A stretch of 64,000 nt of DNA from Paucibacter sp. PLA-PC-4 (GCF_026241155.1 NZ_JAPFGP010000001.1:310001-374000), one strand, 5' to 3'. Positions 49,714 through 58,460 are shown, numbered from the stretch's first letter. Notes: generated by a model from the sequence alone, not told the origin. A program made the numbers and translations.

Positions 49714-51903
49714 ATGATGCTGGTCAGCGGCGGCGCGGCCGCGCTGGCCTTGCTGGCCGGTGCGCACTGGCTACGCATGCGCCAGGTGGTGCGGCGGCTG
49801 CGGCGCGAGCACGGGCTGCAGCGCCACCAGGATCAGCGCTTCCAGGACTTCGCGACCGCCGCGTCCGACTGGTGGTTCTGGGAGCTCGACGCGCAGCTGC
49901 GCTTTACCTATGTCTCGCCGAACAGCGCCCATGTGACCGGCCGGGCCATCGAGTCGCTGCTGGGCCGGACCTCGCGCGAGTTGGTGCAGGCGCTGGCCTC
50001 CGAGGAGCAGCCGGCCTGGGACCAGCACCTGTCGGATCTGGAGCAGCACCGGCCCATCCATCAGTTCGAGTTCCAGCTGCCACAGGCCGATGGTTCGTTG
50101 CGCTGGATCAAAATCAGCGGACTGCCGGTCTTCGATGCGGATGGCGCCTTCTGCGGCTATCGCGGCACCGGCAATAACATCACCGCGCGCAAGCACAATG
50201 AGTTGGAGCTGCGCCTGGCGGCCATCGCCTTCGAGACGCAGGACGGCATGTTCGTCACCGGCGCCTCGGATGAGATGCTGCGCGTCAACCCGGCGTTCAC
50301 CGAGATCACCGGTTATAGCGCTGCCGAGGCGCTGGGCCAGACGCCGCTGATGCTGGGCGCTGGCCGCCACGATGGTACCTTCGTCGCGGAGATCCGTACC
50401 CTGCTGCTGCGTAGCGGCCGCTGGCGCGGCGAGCTGATCAGCCGGCGCAAGGACGGCAGTACTTTTCCGATGGGCCTGACCCTGACCGCAGTGCGCGATG
50501 CCCAGGGCGAGGTCACCCATTGCGTGGGCCTGTTCAGCGATATCAGCGAGCGCAAGGCGGCGGCCGCCGAGATCGAGCGACTGGCGTTCTACGATCCGCT
50601 TACCGCGCTGCCGAACCGCCGTCTGCTGCTGGACCGGCTGCAGCAGGCCCTGGTCGCGGCCCAGCGCAGCGGCCGCTGCGGCGCGTTGCTGCTGCTCGAT
50701 CTGGACAATTTCAAGACCCTCAACGACACCCGCGGCCATGACTGTGGCGATCTGCTGCTCCAGCAGGTGGCGCTGCGTCTGGCGCCCTGCCTGCGCAAGA
50801 GCGACACGGTGGCACGGCTGGGTGGTGACGAGTTCGTCGTGATTCTTGCCGAGCTCAATGGCGAGAAGCCCCTGGCGGCGGCTGAGGCCGAGGTCGTGGC
50901 CGGCAAGCTGATGGAAGCGCTGACTGAGCCTTACGAGCTCGGCCTGCATGAACACCATTGCACCGCCAGCATAGGCATCGCGCTGTTCGATGCGCTGGCG
51001 CAGGGCAGCGAGGACGTGATGAAGCAGGCCGATCTGGCCATGTACCAGAGCAAGGCGGCCGGCCGCAATGCGATCCGCTTCTTCGACCCGACGATGCAGA
51101 GCGCGGCCAGCGCCCGCGCCGAGCTCGATGCCGATATGCGCAAAGGCCTGCAGCGCGGCGAGTTCGAGCTTTTCTACCAGGCCCAGGTCGACGGCGCTGG
51201 CGCGGTGATTGGCGCCGAGGCATTGCTGCGCTGGCAGCACCCCAGGCGAGGCCTGGTGGCGCCGCTGGACTTCGTGCCAGCGGCCGAGCAGAGCGGGTTG
51301 ATCGTGCCGCTGGGGCAGTGGGTACTGGACAGCGCCTGCCGGCAGTTGGTGGCCTGGGCGGCCGACCCTGCGCTAGCGCGTATGAGCCTGGCCATCAATG
51401 TCAGCGCCCGGCAGTTCCAGCAGCCCGACTTCGTCACCCAGGTGCAGCGCGCGCTGGCGCGCAGCGGTGCGCGCTCACAGCTGCTGAAGCTGGAGCTGAC
51501 CGAGAGCCTACTGATGGACGATGTCGAAGGCATGATCGCGAAGATGAACGCGTTGCAGGCCTGCGGCGTCGGTATCTCGCTGGACGACTTCGGCGTCGGC
51601 TATTCCTCGCTGAGCTATCTAAAGCGCCTGCCGCTTGACCAGCTGAAGATCGACCAGAGCTTTGTGCGCAATGTGCTAACCGAGAAGCAGGATGCGGCGA
51701 TCGTCAGCACTATCGTCGCACTTGCGCAGAGCCTGGGGCTGCAGGTGCTGGCCGAAGGCGTCGAGACCGAGGCGCAGCGCGACTTCCTGCTGGCCCAGGG
51801 CTGTCAGGCCCACCAGGGCTATCTGTTTAGCCGACCGGTGCCTCTGTGCGAATTCGAGCAGCTTACTCGGGCGCCGCACCCATCAGCTCAATCAGCTCCT
51901 TGA
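49714..51903 (+). CDS. PAS-PAS-GGDEF-EAL cyclic di-GMP enzyme
   Basis: About 729 residues. AGGAG lies six bases before ATG 49714; the longer frame from 49627 would start in the leader RNA. One membrane helix (residues about 3-20) leads to PAS 1 (WWFWELDAQLRFTYVSPNSA) and PAS 2 (AFETQDGMFVTGASDEMLRV). GGDEF is intact at 370-374 with an RKSD inhibitory site just before. The EAL domain is also intact: GAEALLRWQHPRRGLVAP (Glu502), DDFGVGYSSLSYLKRLPLDQ and KIDQSFV. Either or both activities are possible; many such dual proteins act mainly as phosphodiesterases. The leader carries a c-di-GMP riboswitch. Confidence 0.94.
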   Translation: MMLVSGGAAALALLAGAHWLRMRQVVRRLRREHGLQRHQDQRFQDFATAASDWWFWELDAQLRFTYVSPNSAHVTGRAIESLLGRTSRELVQALASEEQPAWDQHLSDLEQHRPIHQFEFQLPQADGSLRWIKISGLPVFDADGAFCGYRGTGNNITARKHNELELRLAAIAFETQDGMFVTGASDEMLRVNPAFTEITGYSAAEALGQTPLMLGAGRHDGTFVAEIRTLLLRSGRWRGELISRRKDGSTFPMGLTLTAVRDAQGEVTHCVGLFSDISERKAAAAEIERLAFYDPLTALPNRRLLLDRLQQALVAAQRSGRCGALLLLDLDNFKTLNDTRGHDCGDLLLQQVALRLAPCLRKSDTVARLGGDEFVVILAELNGEKPLAAAEAEVVAGKLMEALTEPYELGLHEHHCTASIGIALFDALAQGSEDVMKQADLAMYQSKAAGRNAIRFFDPTMQSAASARAELDADMRKGLQRGEFELFYQAQVDGAGAVIGAEALLRWQHPRRGLVAPLDFVPAAEQSGLIVPLGQWVLDSACRQLVAWAADPALARMSLAINVSARQFQQPDFVTQVQRALARSGARSQLLKLELTESLLMDDVEGMIAKMNALQACGVGISLDDFGVGYSSLSYLKRLPLDQLKIDQSFVRNVLTEKQDAAIVSTIVALAQSLGLQVLAEGVETEAQRDFLLAQGCQAHQGYLFSRPVPLCEFEQLTRAPHPSAQSAP

Positions 51904-52108
51904 GGAATTCCAGCGCCTCCTCAGGCGCCGCGAAGTAGTACTCGCCGCCCAAGTCGGCGGCATCGCCGTTTGGACCGATATGCACGACCGCCCAGCCCTC
52001 GGCCCCGCCGCCGATCGCGCAGATGCCAAAGGCGCCGGGCGCCAGATCGCGGGCGGTGCCGGCGGTGACGAAGATGTCGCGGCCGAGATGGCAGTGGTAG
52101 CGTTTCAA
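51863..52108 (-). CDS. small conserved-looking protein of unknown function
   Basis: About 81 residues. The frame reads KRYHCHLGRDIFVTAGTARD, then LAPGAFGICAIGGGAEGWAV, a GEYYFAAPEEALEFLKELIE segment and ends MGAAPE. Composition and the amphipathic C-terminal helix are protein-like, and no frame on the other strand explains it except the last 14 codons of the EAL gene, with which it overlaps by 41 bases. The only start in frame is TTG 52108, without a clear ribosome-binding site. It is downstream of vapC and may be co-transcribed. No family recognised. Confidence 0.5.
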   Translation of the reverse strand: MKRYHCHLGRDIFVTAGTARDLAPGAFGICAIGGGAEGWAVVHIGPNGDAADLGGEYYFAAPEEALEFLKELIELMGAAPE

Positions 52109-52128
52109 GGGTGTGGCCGGGGTTGGGG

Positions 52129-52530
52129 CTAAGCGGCCAGGGCGCTGGCGATATCGGTTTGGGCGAAATCCTCGCCCTTGTAGAGCAGGGGCAGGCCGCG
52201 CCGTTTGGCCAAGGCGTAGCTGAAGAGGTCGCCGAAGTTCAGGCCGGCCGAGTGACCGCTGCCCTTGCCAAAGGTCACGAAGGCGGCATAGGCCGTGTCT
52301 GCCTCGGCGGCGTCGGGCGCCACCCATTCGAACATCGGCAGGCGCAGGAGGTCGTCCAGCAACAGCACCGCACGTTGCCCCCTGCGGCCCTGCACCACTA
52401 GTCGCGCTTCCACCACCGAGACGGTGCTGATCAAGGCTTTGTCGGCCTGCTGGATGACGTTGACGAAGGTCTCGCGCTCGGGCTCGCCGAAAACGATGGC
52501 CACCAAGGCCGAGGTGTCGACGACGATCAC
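52129..52530 (-). CDS. vapC: VapC-like PIN-domain toxin
   Basis: About 133 residues. The PIN ribonuclease starts VIVVDTSALVAIVFGEPERE, with the first catalytic Asp; Glu is in STVSVVEARLVVQGRRGQRA, and the late acidic site is in SAGLNFGDLFSYALAKRRGL and PLLYKGEDFAQTDI. The start GTG 52530 overlaps the antitoxin stop by four bases (GTGA). Type II toxins of this kind cleave RNA when free of the antitoxin. All catalytic acids are present, so it should be active. Confidence 0.9.
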   Translation of the reverse strand: MIVVDTSALVAIVFGEPERETFVNVIQQADKALISTVSVVEARLVVQGRRGQRAVLLLDDLLRLPMFEWVAPDAAEADTAYAAFVTFGKGSGHSAGLNFGDLFSYALAKRRGLPLLYKGEDFAQTDIASALAA

Positions 52531-52769
52531 CTGGGCAGACCCTGCGCATCCCACTCGAGCGCGTCAAAGGCATCCGCTCGATCGGGGATGCGGTCCATCT
52601 GGGCCAGCAGGGCCGCCATGCGGCTGGCGGGCGAGGCAAGGGGGGCGCTGCGTTCCATCAGCAGCCGGTCCAGCGCCTGCTCCACCACCGCCGTCTTGGT
52701 CAGGCCGGTGGCCTTGGCAAGGCGTTCCACCTTGTCCACCACCACGGGATTGGCGATCTGAACTGCCAT
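52527..52769 (-). CDS. vapB: VapB-like antitoxin
   Basis: An 80-residue protein starting MAVQIANPVVVDKVERLAKA, then TGLTKTAVVEQALDRLLMER, a ribbon-helix-helix (Rv0623-like PSK family) antitoxin pattern; the C-terminal tail that neutralises the toxin ends LEWDAQGLPR. CAGGAG lies six bases before ATG 52769; the frame to 52811 is longer but without a ribosome-binding site. It is followed by vapC in a GTGA overlap and preceded by a perfect palindrome, probably its own operator. Confidence 0.9.
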   Translation of the reverse strand: MAVQIANPVVVDKVERLAKATGLTKTAVVEQALDRLLMERSAPLASPASRMAALLAQMDRIPDRADAFDALEWDAQGLPR

Positions 52770-52783
52770 ACTGTACTCCTGAT

Positions 52784-52797
52784 TGTTGATATCAACA
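52784..52797. promoter_or_regulatory. perfect 14-bp palindrome, probable VapB operator
   Basis: TGTTGATATCAACA reads the same on both strands. It sits 15 bases upstream of the vapB start and adjoins an AT-rich TATATTGATGATG (minus strand) promoter-like stretch. VapBC complexes bind such inverted repeats to repress their own operon. Confidence 0.65.
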
Positions 52798-52853
52798 TCA
52801 TCAATATACATCGAGAGCGCAAGAGCAATGTGCTGCGGCCATGCTGTCGCGCA

Positions 52854-54014
52854 TCAATCCCGCGGCCACAGTGCCCACAACCGCAGCGCCTGCTTCATGC
52901 GCCCGGCCTGGGCCTCGGCCTGCTCGCCCCAGCCCCAAAAATAGTCGGCCCGTACCGCACCGACGATGGCGCTGCCGGTGTCCTGCGCCATCACGAGGCG
53001 GCGCAGCGGCGTGTCGGACAGCGGCTCGCTACTGTCCAGCCAGACGGGGGTGCCGTAGGGGATGCTGGCGCGGTCCACCGCGATCGAGCGGCCTGGCGTC
53101 AGCGGTACGCCCTGGGCGCCGCGCGGCCCAAGCTCGGGGTCGGGCAGGGCCTCCTCGCGGAAGAATACATAGCGCGGGTTCTGCCACAGCAGCTCGTTCA
53201 GGCGGGCCGGATTGCGGCGTGCCCAATCCTTGATCGCCGGCCAGGAGGCCTGCTCGGCGCGCAGCTCGCCGCGCTCGATCAGCAGCTTGCCAAGCGACTG
53301 GTAGGGCAGGTCGTTGTGGCCGGCAAAGGCCAGCCGCGCCATGCGAAGGCGACCGTCGCTCTCTTGCACCCGTACCCTGCCCGAGCCCTGGATCTGCAGC
53401 ACCAGCGCATCGAGAGGGTCCTCGATATAGAGCAGCTCCTGCGCTCGCAGGCGCTCGCGCTGCTCGTTGGCGATCTGCTGGCGGCTGAAGTAGGGGCGGC
53501 GCTGCTGCAGATCGGGCGGCGCCGCATGCAGCGGCACCCGGAAGCTGCCTTGCGGCCGGCGCGTGGCTTCGAGCAGCGGCTCGTAATAGCCGGTCGCCAG
53601 GCCCTGGGCTTGGCCGTCCAGGCTCTCGACTCGGTAGGGCTGCAGATGCTTCATCAACCACAGATGGGCCTCGACATCGTCGGCCGGCCGGTCGCGCAGC
53701 GCGCGCGCACACAAGCTGGTCCAGCCGGGGGCAGGTCTTACGCAGCCGCGCAGCAGGGCCGGCCAGAGCTCGCTGGCCCGGTCCTCGCCCCAGCCGGGCA
53801 GCTCGGACCAGCCGCTCGCCAGCCAGCGCGAGCGTTCGCGCATGAGCGTTGCGCGCTCCCGCTCCGGCGCCGCAGCGGGCGTGGTGGGGCTCGGCGCGGC
53901 TGCGGACGCAGGCGCGGGCGGCATGGGCGGCAGGGGTGTCGTGGAGCAGGCTGCCAGCGCGCCTAGAATCGCCGCCGCCAGTCCGGCACGCCAGGAGAGA
54001 GTGGATAAAGACAT
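52854..54014 (-). CDS. mltA: membrane-bound lytic murein transglycosylase A
   Basis: About 386 residues. ATG 54014 gives a lipoprotein signal (TLSWRAGLAAAILGALAAC, Cys about 23). A Pro/Ala linker is followed by the MltA domain: LATGYYEPLLEATRRPQGSF, LQIQGSGRVRVQESDGRLRM, FAGHNDLPYQSLGKLLIERG, ending in the 3D domain with MAQDTGSAIVGAVRADYFWG containing the catalytic Asp. It cleaves peptidoglycan glycan strands to 1,6-anhydro products at the outer membrane. Start codon shares CATG with a divergent small gene. Confidence 0.93.
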   Translation of the reverse strand: MSLSTLSWRAGLAAAILGALAACSTTPLPPMPPAPASAAAPSPTTPAAAPERERATLMRERSRWLASGWSELPGWGEDRASELWPALLRGCVRPAPGWTSLCARALRDRPADDVEAHLWLMKHLQPYRVESLDGQAQGLATGYYEPLLEATRRPQGSFRVPLHAAPPDLQQRRPYFSRQQIANEQRERLRAQELLYIEDPLDALVLQIQGSGRVRVQESDGRLRMARLAFAGHNDLPYQSLGKLLIERGELRAEQASWPAIKDWARRNPARLNELLWQNPRYVFFREEALPDPELGPRGAQGVPLTPGRSIAVDRASIPYGTPVWLDSSEPLSDTPLRRLVMAQDTGSAIVGAVRADYFWGWGEQAEAQAGRMKQALRLWALWPRD

Positions 54015-54144
54015 GGGATTGCTGTTGCTGGAGGCCCTGGGCGCGCTGGCCCTGCTGATATTCATTGTCTGGTGGACCATGTTCTCCGGTCGCAAGGGCG
54101 GCGAGCGACGCGACGCCGATCAGGACCGCGACCCCAAGCCCTAG
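54013..54144 (+). CDS. 43-residue membrane protein
   Basis: ATG 54013 begins MGLLLLEALGALALLIFIVW, one membrane helix, followed by WTMFSGRKGGERRDADQDRD and PKP, a polar cytoplasmic tail. The hydrophobic-then-charged layout is typical of small inner-membrane proteins. AGGAGAGA ends 12 bases upstream; GTG 54001 is a possible start. The stop TAG is in CTAG shared with the end of the PF10136 gene. No family recognised. Confidence 0.6.
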   Translation: MGLLLLEALGALALLIFIVWWTMFSGRKGGERRDADQDRDPKP

Positions 54145-56153
54145 TTGGCCTTGGGCGGCAGGAAGAAGCTTCGCGGCTGTGCCTTGAAGCGCCGCCATAT
54201 CGCGCCGCTGACGCGGGCCCTGTCAGCCAGCATGATGCCGCGCGAGCGCAGTGCCACCTTGAAGGCCAGATAAAAGCTGACGCTGACATTGAGCGCGCCG
54301 GTCAGCGGCACGGCGGCCACGCACCACCAGAAGTCGGCCCGGTGCAGCACCTCCAGCCCCAGAGCGCCGGCGGCAGCTGCAATCTGGCCGGCCGACAGCG
54401 TGACGTGGCGCACCTCGATGGGGAGCGCGAAAAAGCCCAGCAGCGCCGGCACCAGACCGAGCATCATGCCCAGAGAGACATTGGCCGTCAGGCCTGAGAT
54501 ATTGCTGCGCCACCAGTCTGCCCAGCGCTTTGCACGCGCCTGACCGAGGCGGGCGACGATGCGTGGATTCCAGGCAATCGCGGCGTCGAGGCGGTAGAAA
54601 ACAAACCAATTCTCCACCCAGCCAGCGATCAGGCTGCTGGCAAATAGCAGGGTGCCGGTCAGCGCAGCGAACAACAGCGTGGGTCCCAGCAAGGTCAGGT
54701 TGTGCAGCACATGCTCGGCGTCCTTGACACCGACCAGCGGCGCGCCGAAGCTGAGCCAACTCAGCAGTTGCACGCCCAGCACCATGGGCACGACCAGCGC
54801 CAGATTGCCAACGATGCCGGCGATCTGCGAGCGCAGCAGATGGGCGACCTCGTCGACAAAACGCGCTAGGCCCTCGTCCTGGTCGATATCTCTGAGCTTT
54901 TGCGCCATTGCCGGCGCGGTCATCGCCGGTTGCTTGGTGGCGACTGTCCAGTGCATCAGATGGATTGCGACGAAGCTGGCGGCATAGTTGGCACCGGCCC
55001 AGAAGCCGGCCCAGAAGGCTGACAGCGATAGTGCCCCGACCGCAAACTTGATGAAGGTGGTACCGGCGATCACTAGGCCGCCACCGGCGGCACGGCGCAG
55101 CATGTCGCGGTACTCGGCGGCGTTGCGAGTGATGTAATGCTCGCCGGTCTCGGCGCTGCGCTCGGCCACCTTGCGGGCCAGCATCGAATAGTGCCGCGCG
55201 AACAGGGTCCGCACGCTGCGCCGCGCATGGGTTACGCGCACCAGGTTGGCGACCAGCCGCGCCAGCTCGCGCTGCGGCTCGGGCGAGACGAGACAGTCCA
55301 GCAGTGTCTCGATGCGGCGCAGCCGCTCCAGCATCTGCTCGACCTCGAAGATGATGTCCACCGAGACGCCATAGCCTTCGAGATGGCGCGGAATGCTCTC
55401 GGCTGCCAGCCGGCAGCTGTCCAGCAACACGCGAAGGTATTGGAGCGCGGGCATCATCGCGGCGCGGTCGGCGCGCTGCAGTGCGTCGCTGAACTGCTCG
55501 GTGGCGCGGCCGAGTTGCGTGAAAGGCTTGTGGCTCAGTAGTTCGGGATCCATGCGCTGGCGCAGAGGGCCCGACAGGCCGGCTGCTGCAACGCCGCTGA
55601 TCAGCACGGTCAACCCGCCCAACATTGGCTCGCGCCAAACATCGCCAGCCGGCACGGCCCGGCCGAATAGCGCCGCCAGTCGGCCTAGCAGTTCGTCGTC
55701 AAGCTCGGCCAACCACAGCGCATCTTCGGGCTCGGGGAACAGCAGGCCGAACAGCTCGCCGAGCTCTCGGGTGTCCACCGTGTCGGGCAGCACGCGCTGG
55801 CGCAGCCGGTGCAGCAACTCGCTCCACAAGGCCATGCGCGACGCAAAGCCGACGTCGGCGAACAGGCCCAGAGCCTGGATGTCGCGCCAGACGCTTCCAA
55901 GCACGCCAGCGAAAGCCTCGGCGTGGGCCGGGTTGCGCTCCAGCATATTGAGCAGATGCTTCAGGCGCAGCAGCGGCAAGGGGCGCTCGCTGCCGCCCTC
56001 CAGGCCCGCCTCGCCGTTGCGCTTGACCGGATGGCGCAGCCACTCCATCAGACGCACCAGCCAGAGATTTCGCGCCGCCAGCTCGGCCCGAGGGTCGGCC
56101 GCGTTCAGCAGGGCCGTCAGGTCCCAGGCCCGGTTCGCTCGCTTGAATCGCAT
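54141..56153 (-). CDS. PF10136 'site-specific recombinase' membrane protein
   Basis: About 670 residues. The sequence matches the family annotated as site-specific recombinase (Gcr-like, PF10136): PRHLEGYGVSVDIIFEVEQM, EYRDMLRRAAGGGLVIAGTT and NISGLTANVSLGMMLGLVPA. The C-terminal half has several clear membrane helices (about 360-640) and I see neither the Tyr-recombinase R-H-R-Y set nor serine-recombinase features, so the name is doubtful. Start ATG 56153 overlaps the apaG stop by one base, so the two are probably co-transcribed. Real function unknown. Confidence 0.88.
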   Translation of the reverse strand: MRFKRANRAWDLTALLNAADPRAELAARNLWLVRLMEWLRHPVKRNGEAGLEGGSERPLPLLRLKHLLNMLERNPAHAEAFAGVLGSVWRDIQALGLFADVGFASRMALWSELLHRLRQRVLPDTVDTRELGELFGLLFPEPEDALWLAELDDELLGRLAALFGRAVPAGDVWREPMLGGLTVLISGVAAAGLSGPLRQRMDPELLSHKPFTQLGRATEQFSDALQRADRAAMMPALQYLRVLLDSCRLAAESIPRHLEGYGVSVDIIFEVEQMLERLRRIETLLDCLVSPEPQRELARLVANLVRVTHARRSVRTLFARHYSMLARKVAERSAETGEHYITRNAAEYRDMLRRAAGGGLVIAGTTFIKFAVGALSLSAFWAGFWAGANYAASFVAIHLMHWTVATKQPAMTAPAMAQKLRDIDQDEGLARFVDEVAHLLRSQIAGIVGNLALVVPMVLGVQLLSWLSFGAPLVGVKDAEHVLHNLTLLGPTLLFAALTGTLLFASSLIAGWVENWFVFYRLDAAIAWNPRIVARLGQARAKRWADWWRSNISGLTANVSLGMMLGLVPALLGFFALPIEVRHVTLSAGQIAAAAGALGLEVLHRADFWWCVAAVPLTGALNVSVSFYLAFKVALRSRGIMLADRARVSGAIWRRFKAQPRSFFLPPKAN

Positions 56154-56527
56154 CAATGCAGCGTGCTGGTGTCGGCCAGCATGAATTCGGGCACCTCGGT
56201 GTAGAACACCTCGGCGTCCTCAGTGACGCATAGAAAGCGGCCTCGCATGCTGCCTTGCGGCGTGGCGATCTGGGCCCAGGAGCTGTACTGGAACTTCTGC
56301 CCTGGGGCCAGCAGCGGCTGGTGCCCGACCACGGCCAGGCCGCTGACCTCCTGCACATGGCCGGCGGCATCGCTGATGTGCCAGTGGCGAGCCACCAACT
56401 GAGCCGTGACATCGCCGGTGTTCTCGATGCTGATCGTGTAGCTGAAGGCGTACTGGCCTTGTTCGGCCTCAGTCTGCTCGGGCAGGACTTGCACGACAAC
56501 GCTGCAGGTGAATTGAGCTTGAGCCAT
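56153..56527 (-). CDS. apaG: ApaG (DUF525) protein
   Basis: A 124-residue protein. The family pattern is complete: YAFSYTISIENTGDVTAQLV, ARHWHISDAAGHVQEVSGLA, VVGHQPLLAPGQKFQYSSWA and GSMRGRFLCVTEDAEVFYTE. ApaG has an Ig-like (fibronectin-type) fold and is linked with ApaH in dinucleotide metabolism, though apaH is not here. ATG 56527 gives the usual length; the frame to 56560 lacks family sequence. Confidence 0.95.
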   Translation of the reverse strand: MAQAQFTCSVVVQVLPEQTEAEQGQYAFSYTISIENTGDVTAQLVARHWHISDAAGHVQEVSGLAVVGHQPLLAPGQKFQYSSWAQIATPQGSMRGRFLCVTEDAEVFYTEVPEFMLADTSTLH

Positions 56528-56619
56528 GGTGACTATTCTATGGTTGCTGCGCTGCATCATGATGCCGGGCGGCTATGCTGAAGCCCTGGCCGACATTGGA
56601 AGCAGAGTCATAAACAGGG

Positions 56620-57390
56620 ATGAGACACCCCGCGATCACACGACGGGCATGGCTGGCGGCGCTGGGCCTTGCGCCTTGGGCCGCCCTTGCACAGCCCGCG
56701 GTGCTGCGCACCGTGGCGCAAAGCGGCGCGCCCGTCAAGTATGCGCCCGGCGACAGTTCGCGGCCCGGTATCTGTGCCGAGGTGGTGGGCGCGGTTGAGC
56801 GCCTGGATACCGGCCTGCGCTTTGAGGGGCAGCGGCGGCTGACGCCGCTGCGGCGCATCGAGCGCATGCTGGCCCAGGGCGAAATCGATGTGTTCTTCTG
56901 CCTGCTCAATACGGCCGAGCGCGCCCGCCAATGGGACTATCTGCCGGTGCCGCTGTACCGTGTGAGGCATGTGGCGGTGCAGCGCCAAAACGATCCGACC
57001 ACCTTGCGCGGCATTGCCGAGCTCAGGGGCGCGGGTATCGATAAGCCGGTGCTGGTGGCCCAGGGCTCGGTGCTTGCGCAGACACTGACGCAGGCCCGGG
57101 TACCCTTTAGCGACGCTGCGCGCTCCGACCAGGATGCGCTGCGCATGCTGATGCTAGGACGTTCGGACGTTGTCTACGGGCAAGACATGACCCTGCTGCC
57201 GCTGCTGAGTCTGCCCGAGTTTGCGGGGCGGCTGCGGGCGGCGCCGGTCGCATTTCATGAAGAAACACAGTTTGCGGTGGTGGCCAAGCACCTGCCGCCG
57301 GCCCTCACGCGGCGCCTGCTGCAGGCCTTGCAAACTCTGGAGCGCGAGGGCTTTCTGCGCGACTTGGCCGAACGTTATCGACACCCATGA
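56620..57390 (+). CDS. periplasmic family 3 solute-binding-like protein
   Basis: A 256-residue exported protein (signal HPAITRRAWLAALGLAPWAA, with an Arg pair). The body resembles bacterial family 3 solute-binding proteins: VKYAPGDSSRPGICAEVVGA, LRRIERMLAQGEIDVFFCLL, TAERARQWDYLPVPLYRVRH and a hinge strand PVLVAQGSVLAQTLTQARVP. It lacks neighbouring ABC components, like the gene at 12772. It overlaps tag by four bases (ATGA), although no functional link is obvious. Confidence 0.78.
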   Translation: MRHPAITRRAWLAALGLAPWAALAQPAVLRTVAQSGAPVKYAPGDSSRPGICAEVVGAVERLDTGLRFEGQRRLTPLRRIERMLAQGEIDVFFCLLNTAERARQWDYLPVPLYRVRHVAVQRQNDPTTLRGIAELRGAGIDKPVLVAQGSVLAQTLTQARVPFSDAARSDQDALRMLMLGRSDVVYGQDMTLLPLLSLPEFAGRLRAAPVAFHEETQFAVVAKHLPPALTRRLLQALQTLEREGFLRDLAERYRHP

Positions 57391-57995
57391 ATTCAAATCT
57401 GCATGTTCCCGCTGATGGCCGGCCCCGCTGCCGCTGGTGTGCCGCCGCTGCCGACTGGCCGCCCTATCTGCACTATCACGACACCGAATGGGGTTTCCCT
57501 GTCTCCGATGATCGGCGCCTGTTCGAGAAACTGTGTCTGGAAGGTTTCCAGTCGGGCCTGTCCTGGCGCACCATCCTTGCCAAACGCGAGGCCTTCCGCG
57601 CCGCATTCTCAGGCTTCGACGCCGAGCGAGTGGCGGCCTTCGATGCCGCCGACGTCGAGCGATTGCTGCAGGATGCCGGCATTGTTCGTCATCGCGGCAA
57701 GATCGAGGCGGTCATCAACAATGCGCAGCGCGTCATCGAACTGATCGCCGAGCAGGGCTCGCTGGGCGCTTATATCTGGCGCTTCGAGCCGGCAGGTGGT
57801 CATGAGAACCTGACGGAGTCGCCTGCATCTAAGGCTCTGTCCAAAGACCTGAAGAAGCGCGGCTGGAAGTTCGTCGGCCCCACCACCATGCATGCCTTCA
57901 TGCAGTCGATGGGCCTGATTAACGACCATGCCCCGCAATGCGTGACGCATGCCGAGGTTGTGGCAGCGCGGCAGCGTTTCAAGCCGCCGCGCTGA
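57387..57995 (+). CDS. tag: DNA-3-methyladenine glycosylase I
   Basis: A 202-residue base-excision repair enzyme removing 3-methyladenine. RCRWCAAAADWPPYLHYHDT followed by EWGFPV is the signature N-terminus; FEKLCLEGFQSGLSWRTILA is the helix with the conserved Trp; LKKRGWKFVGPTTMHAFMQS and NDHAPQCVTH carry substrate and zinc contacts (Cys near 15-18, His and Cys in NDHAPQC). The N-terminal ten-residue tail is slightly longer than in E. coli. Overlaps the preceding gene. Confidence 0.95.
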   Translation: MNSNLHVPADGRPRCRWCAAAADWPPYLHYHDTEWGFPVSDDRRLFEKLCLEGFQSGLSWRTILAKREAFRAAFSGFDAERVAAFDAADVERLLQDAGIVRHRGKIEAVINNAQRVIELIAEQGSLGAYIWRFEPAGGHENLTESPASKALSKDLKKRGWKFVGPTTMHAFMQSMGLINDHAPQCVTHAEVVAARQRFKPPR

Positions 57996-58007
57996 TCCCC
58001 ACTGGGC

Positions 58008-58460
58008 TTACTTGGGCATGACGACGCTGTCGATCACATGGATCACGCCGTTGTCGGCGGCGATGTCGGTGGCGGTGACCTTGGCGCCATCGACCGTGAC
58101 GCCTCCCATCGTGGCGATGGTCAGCTCGCTGCCTTGCACCGTCTTGACCTTGCCGGCCTTGACGTCCTTGGCCATCACCTTGCCGGGCACGACGTGGTAG
58201 GTAAGCACAGCGGTCAGCTTGGCCTTGTCCTTCAGCAAGGCGTCGAGGTCTGCCTTGGGCACCTTGGCAAAGGCCGCATCGGTCGGCGCGAACACGGTGA
58301 AGGGGCCGGGGCCCTTGAGTGTGTCGACGAGGCCGGCGGCCTGCAGCGCCGTGGCGAGAGTCTTGAAGTTGCCTGCCGCCACGGCGGTGTCGACGATGTC
58401 CTTGGCCTGCGCCGACAGCGCGAGCAGGGACAGGGCACTGATTGCAATGAACTTTTTCAT
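58008..58460 (-). CDS. secreted single fasciclin (FAS1) domain protein
   Basis: A 150-residue exported protein: signal [20 protein letters not shown], then one FAS1 domain with the H1 box [22 protein letters not shown] motif [19 protein letters not shown], and H2 box [19 protein letters not shown]1 proteins mediate adhesion or matrix contacts; free FAS1 proteins are common in proteobacteria with unclear roles. First from the right of a row of three. Confidence 0.93.
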   Translation of the reverse strand: MKKFIAISALSLLALSAQAKDIVDTAVAAGNFKTLATALQAAGLVDTLKGPGPFTVFAPTDAAFAKVPKADLDALLKDKAKLTAVLTYHVVPGKVMAKDVKAGKVKTVQGSELTIATMGGVTVDGAKVTATDIAADNGVIHVIDSVVMPK

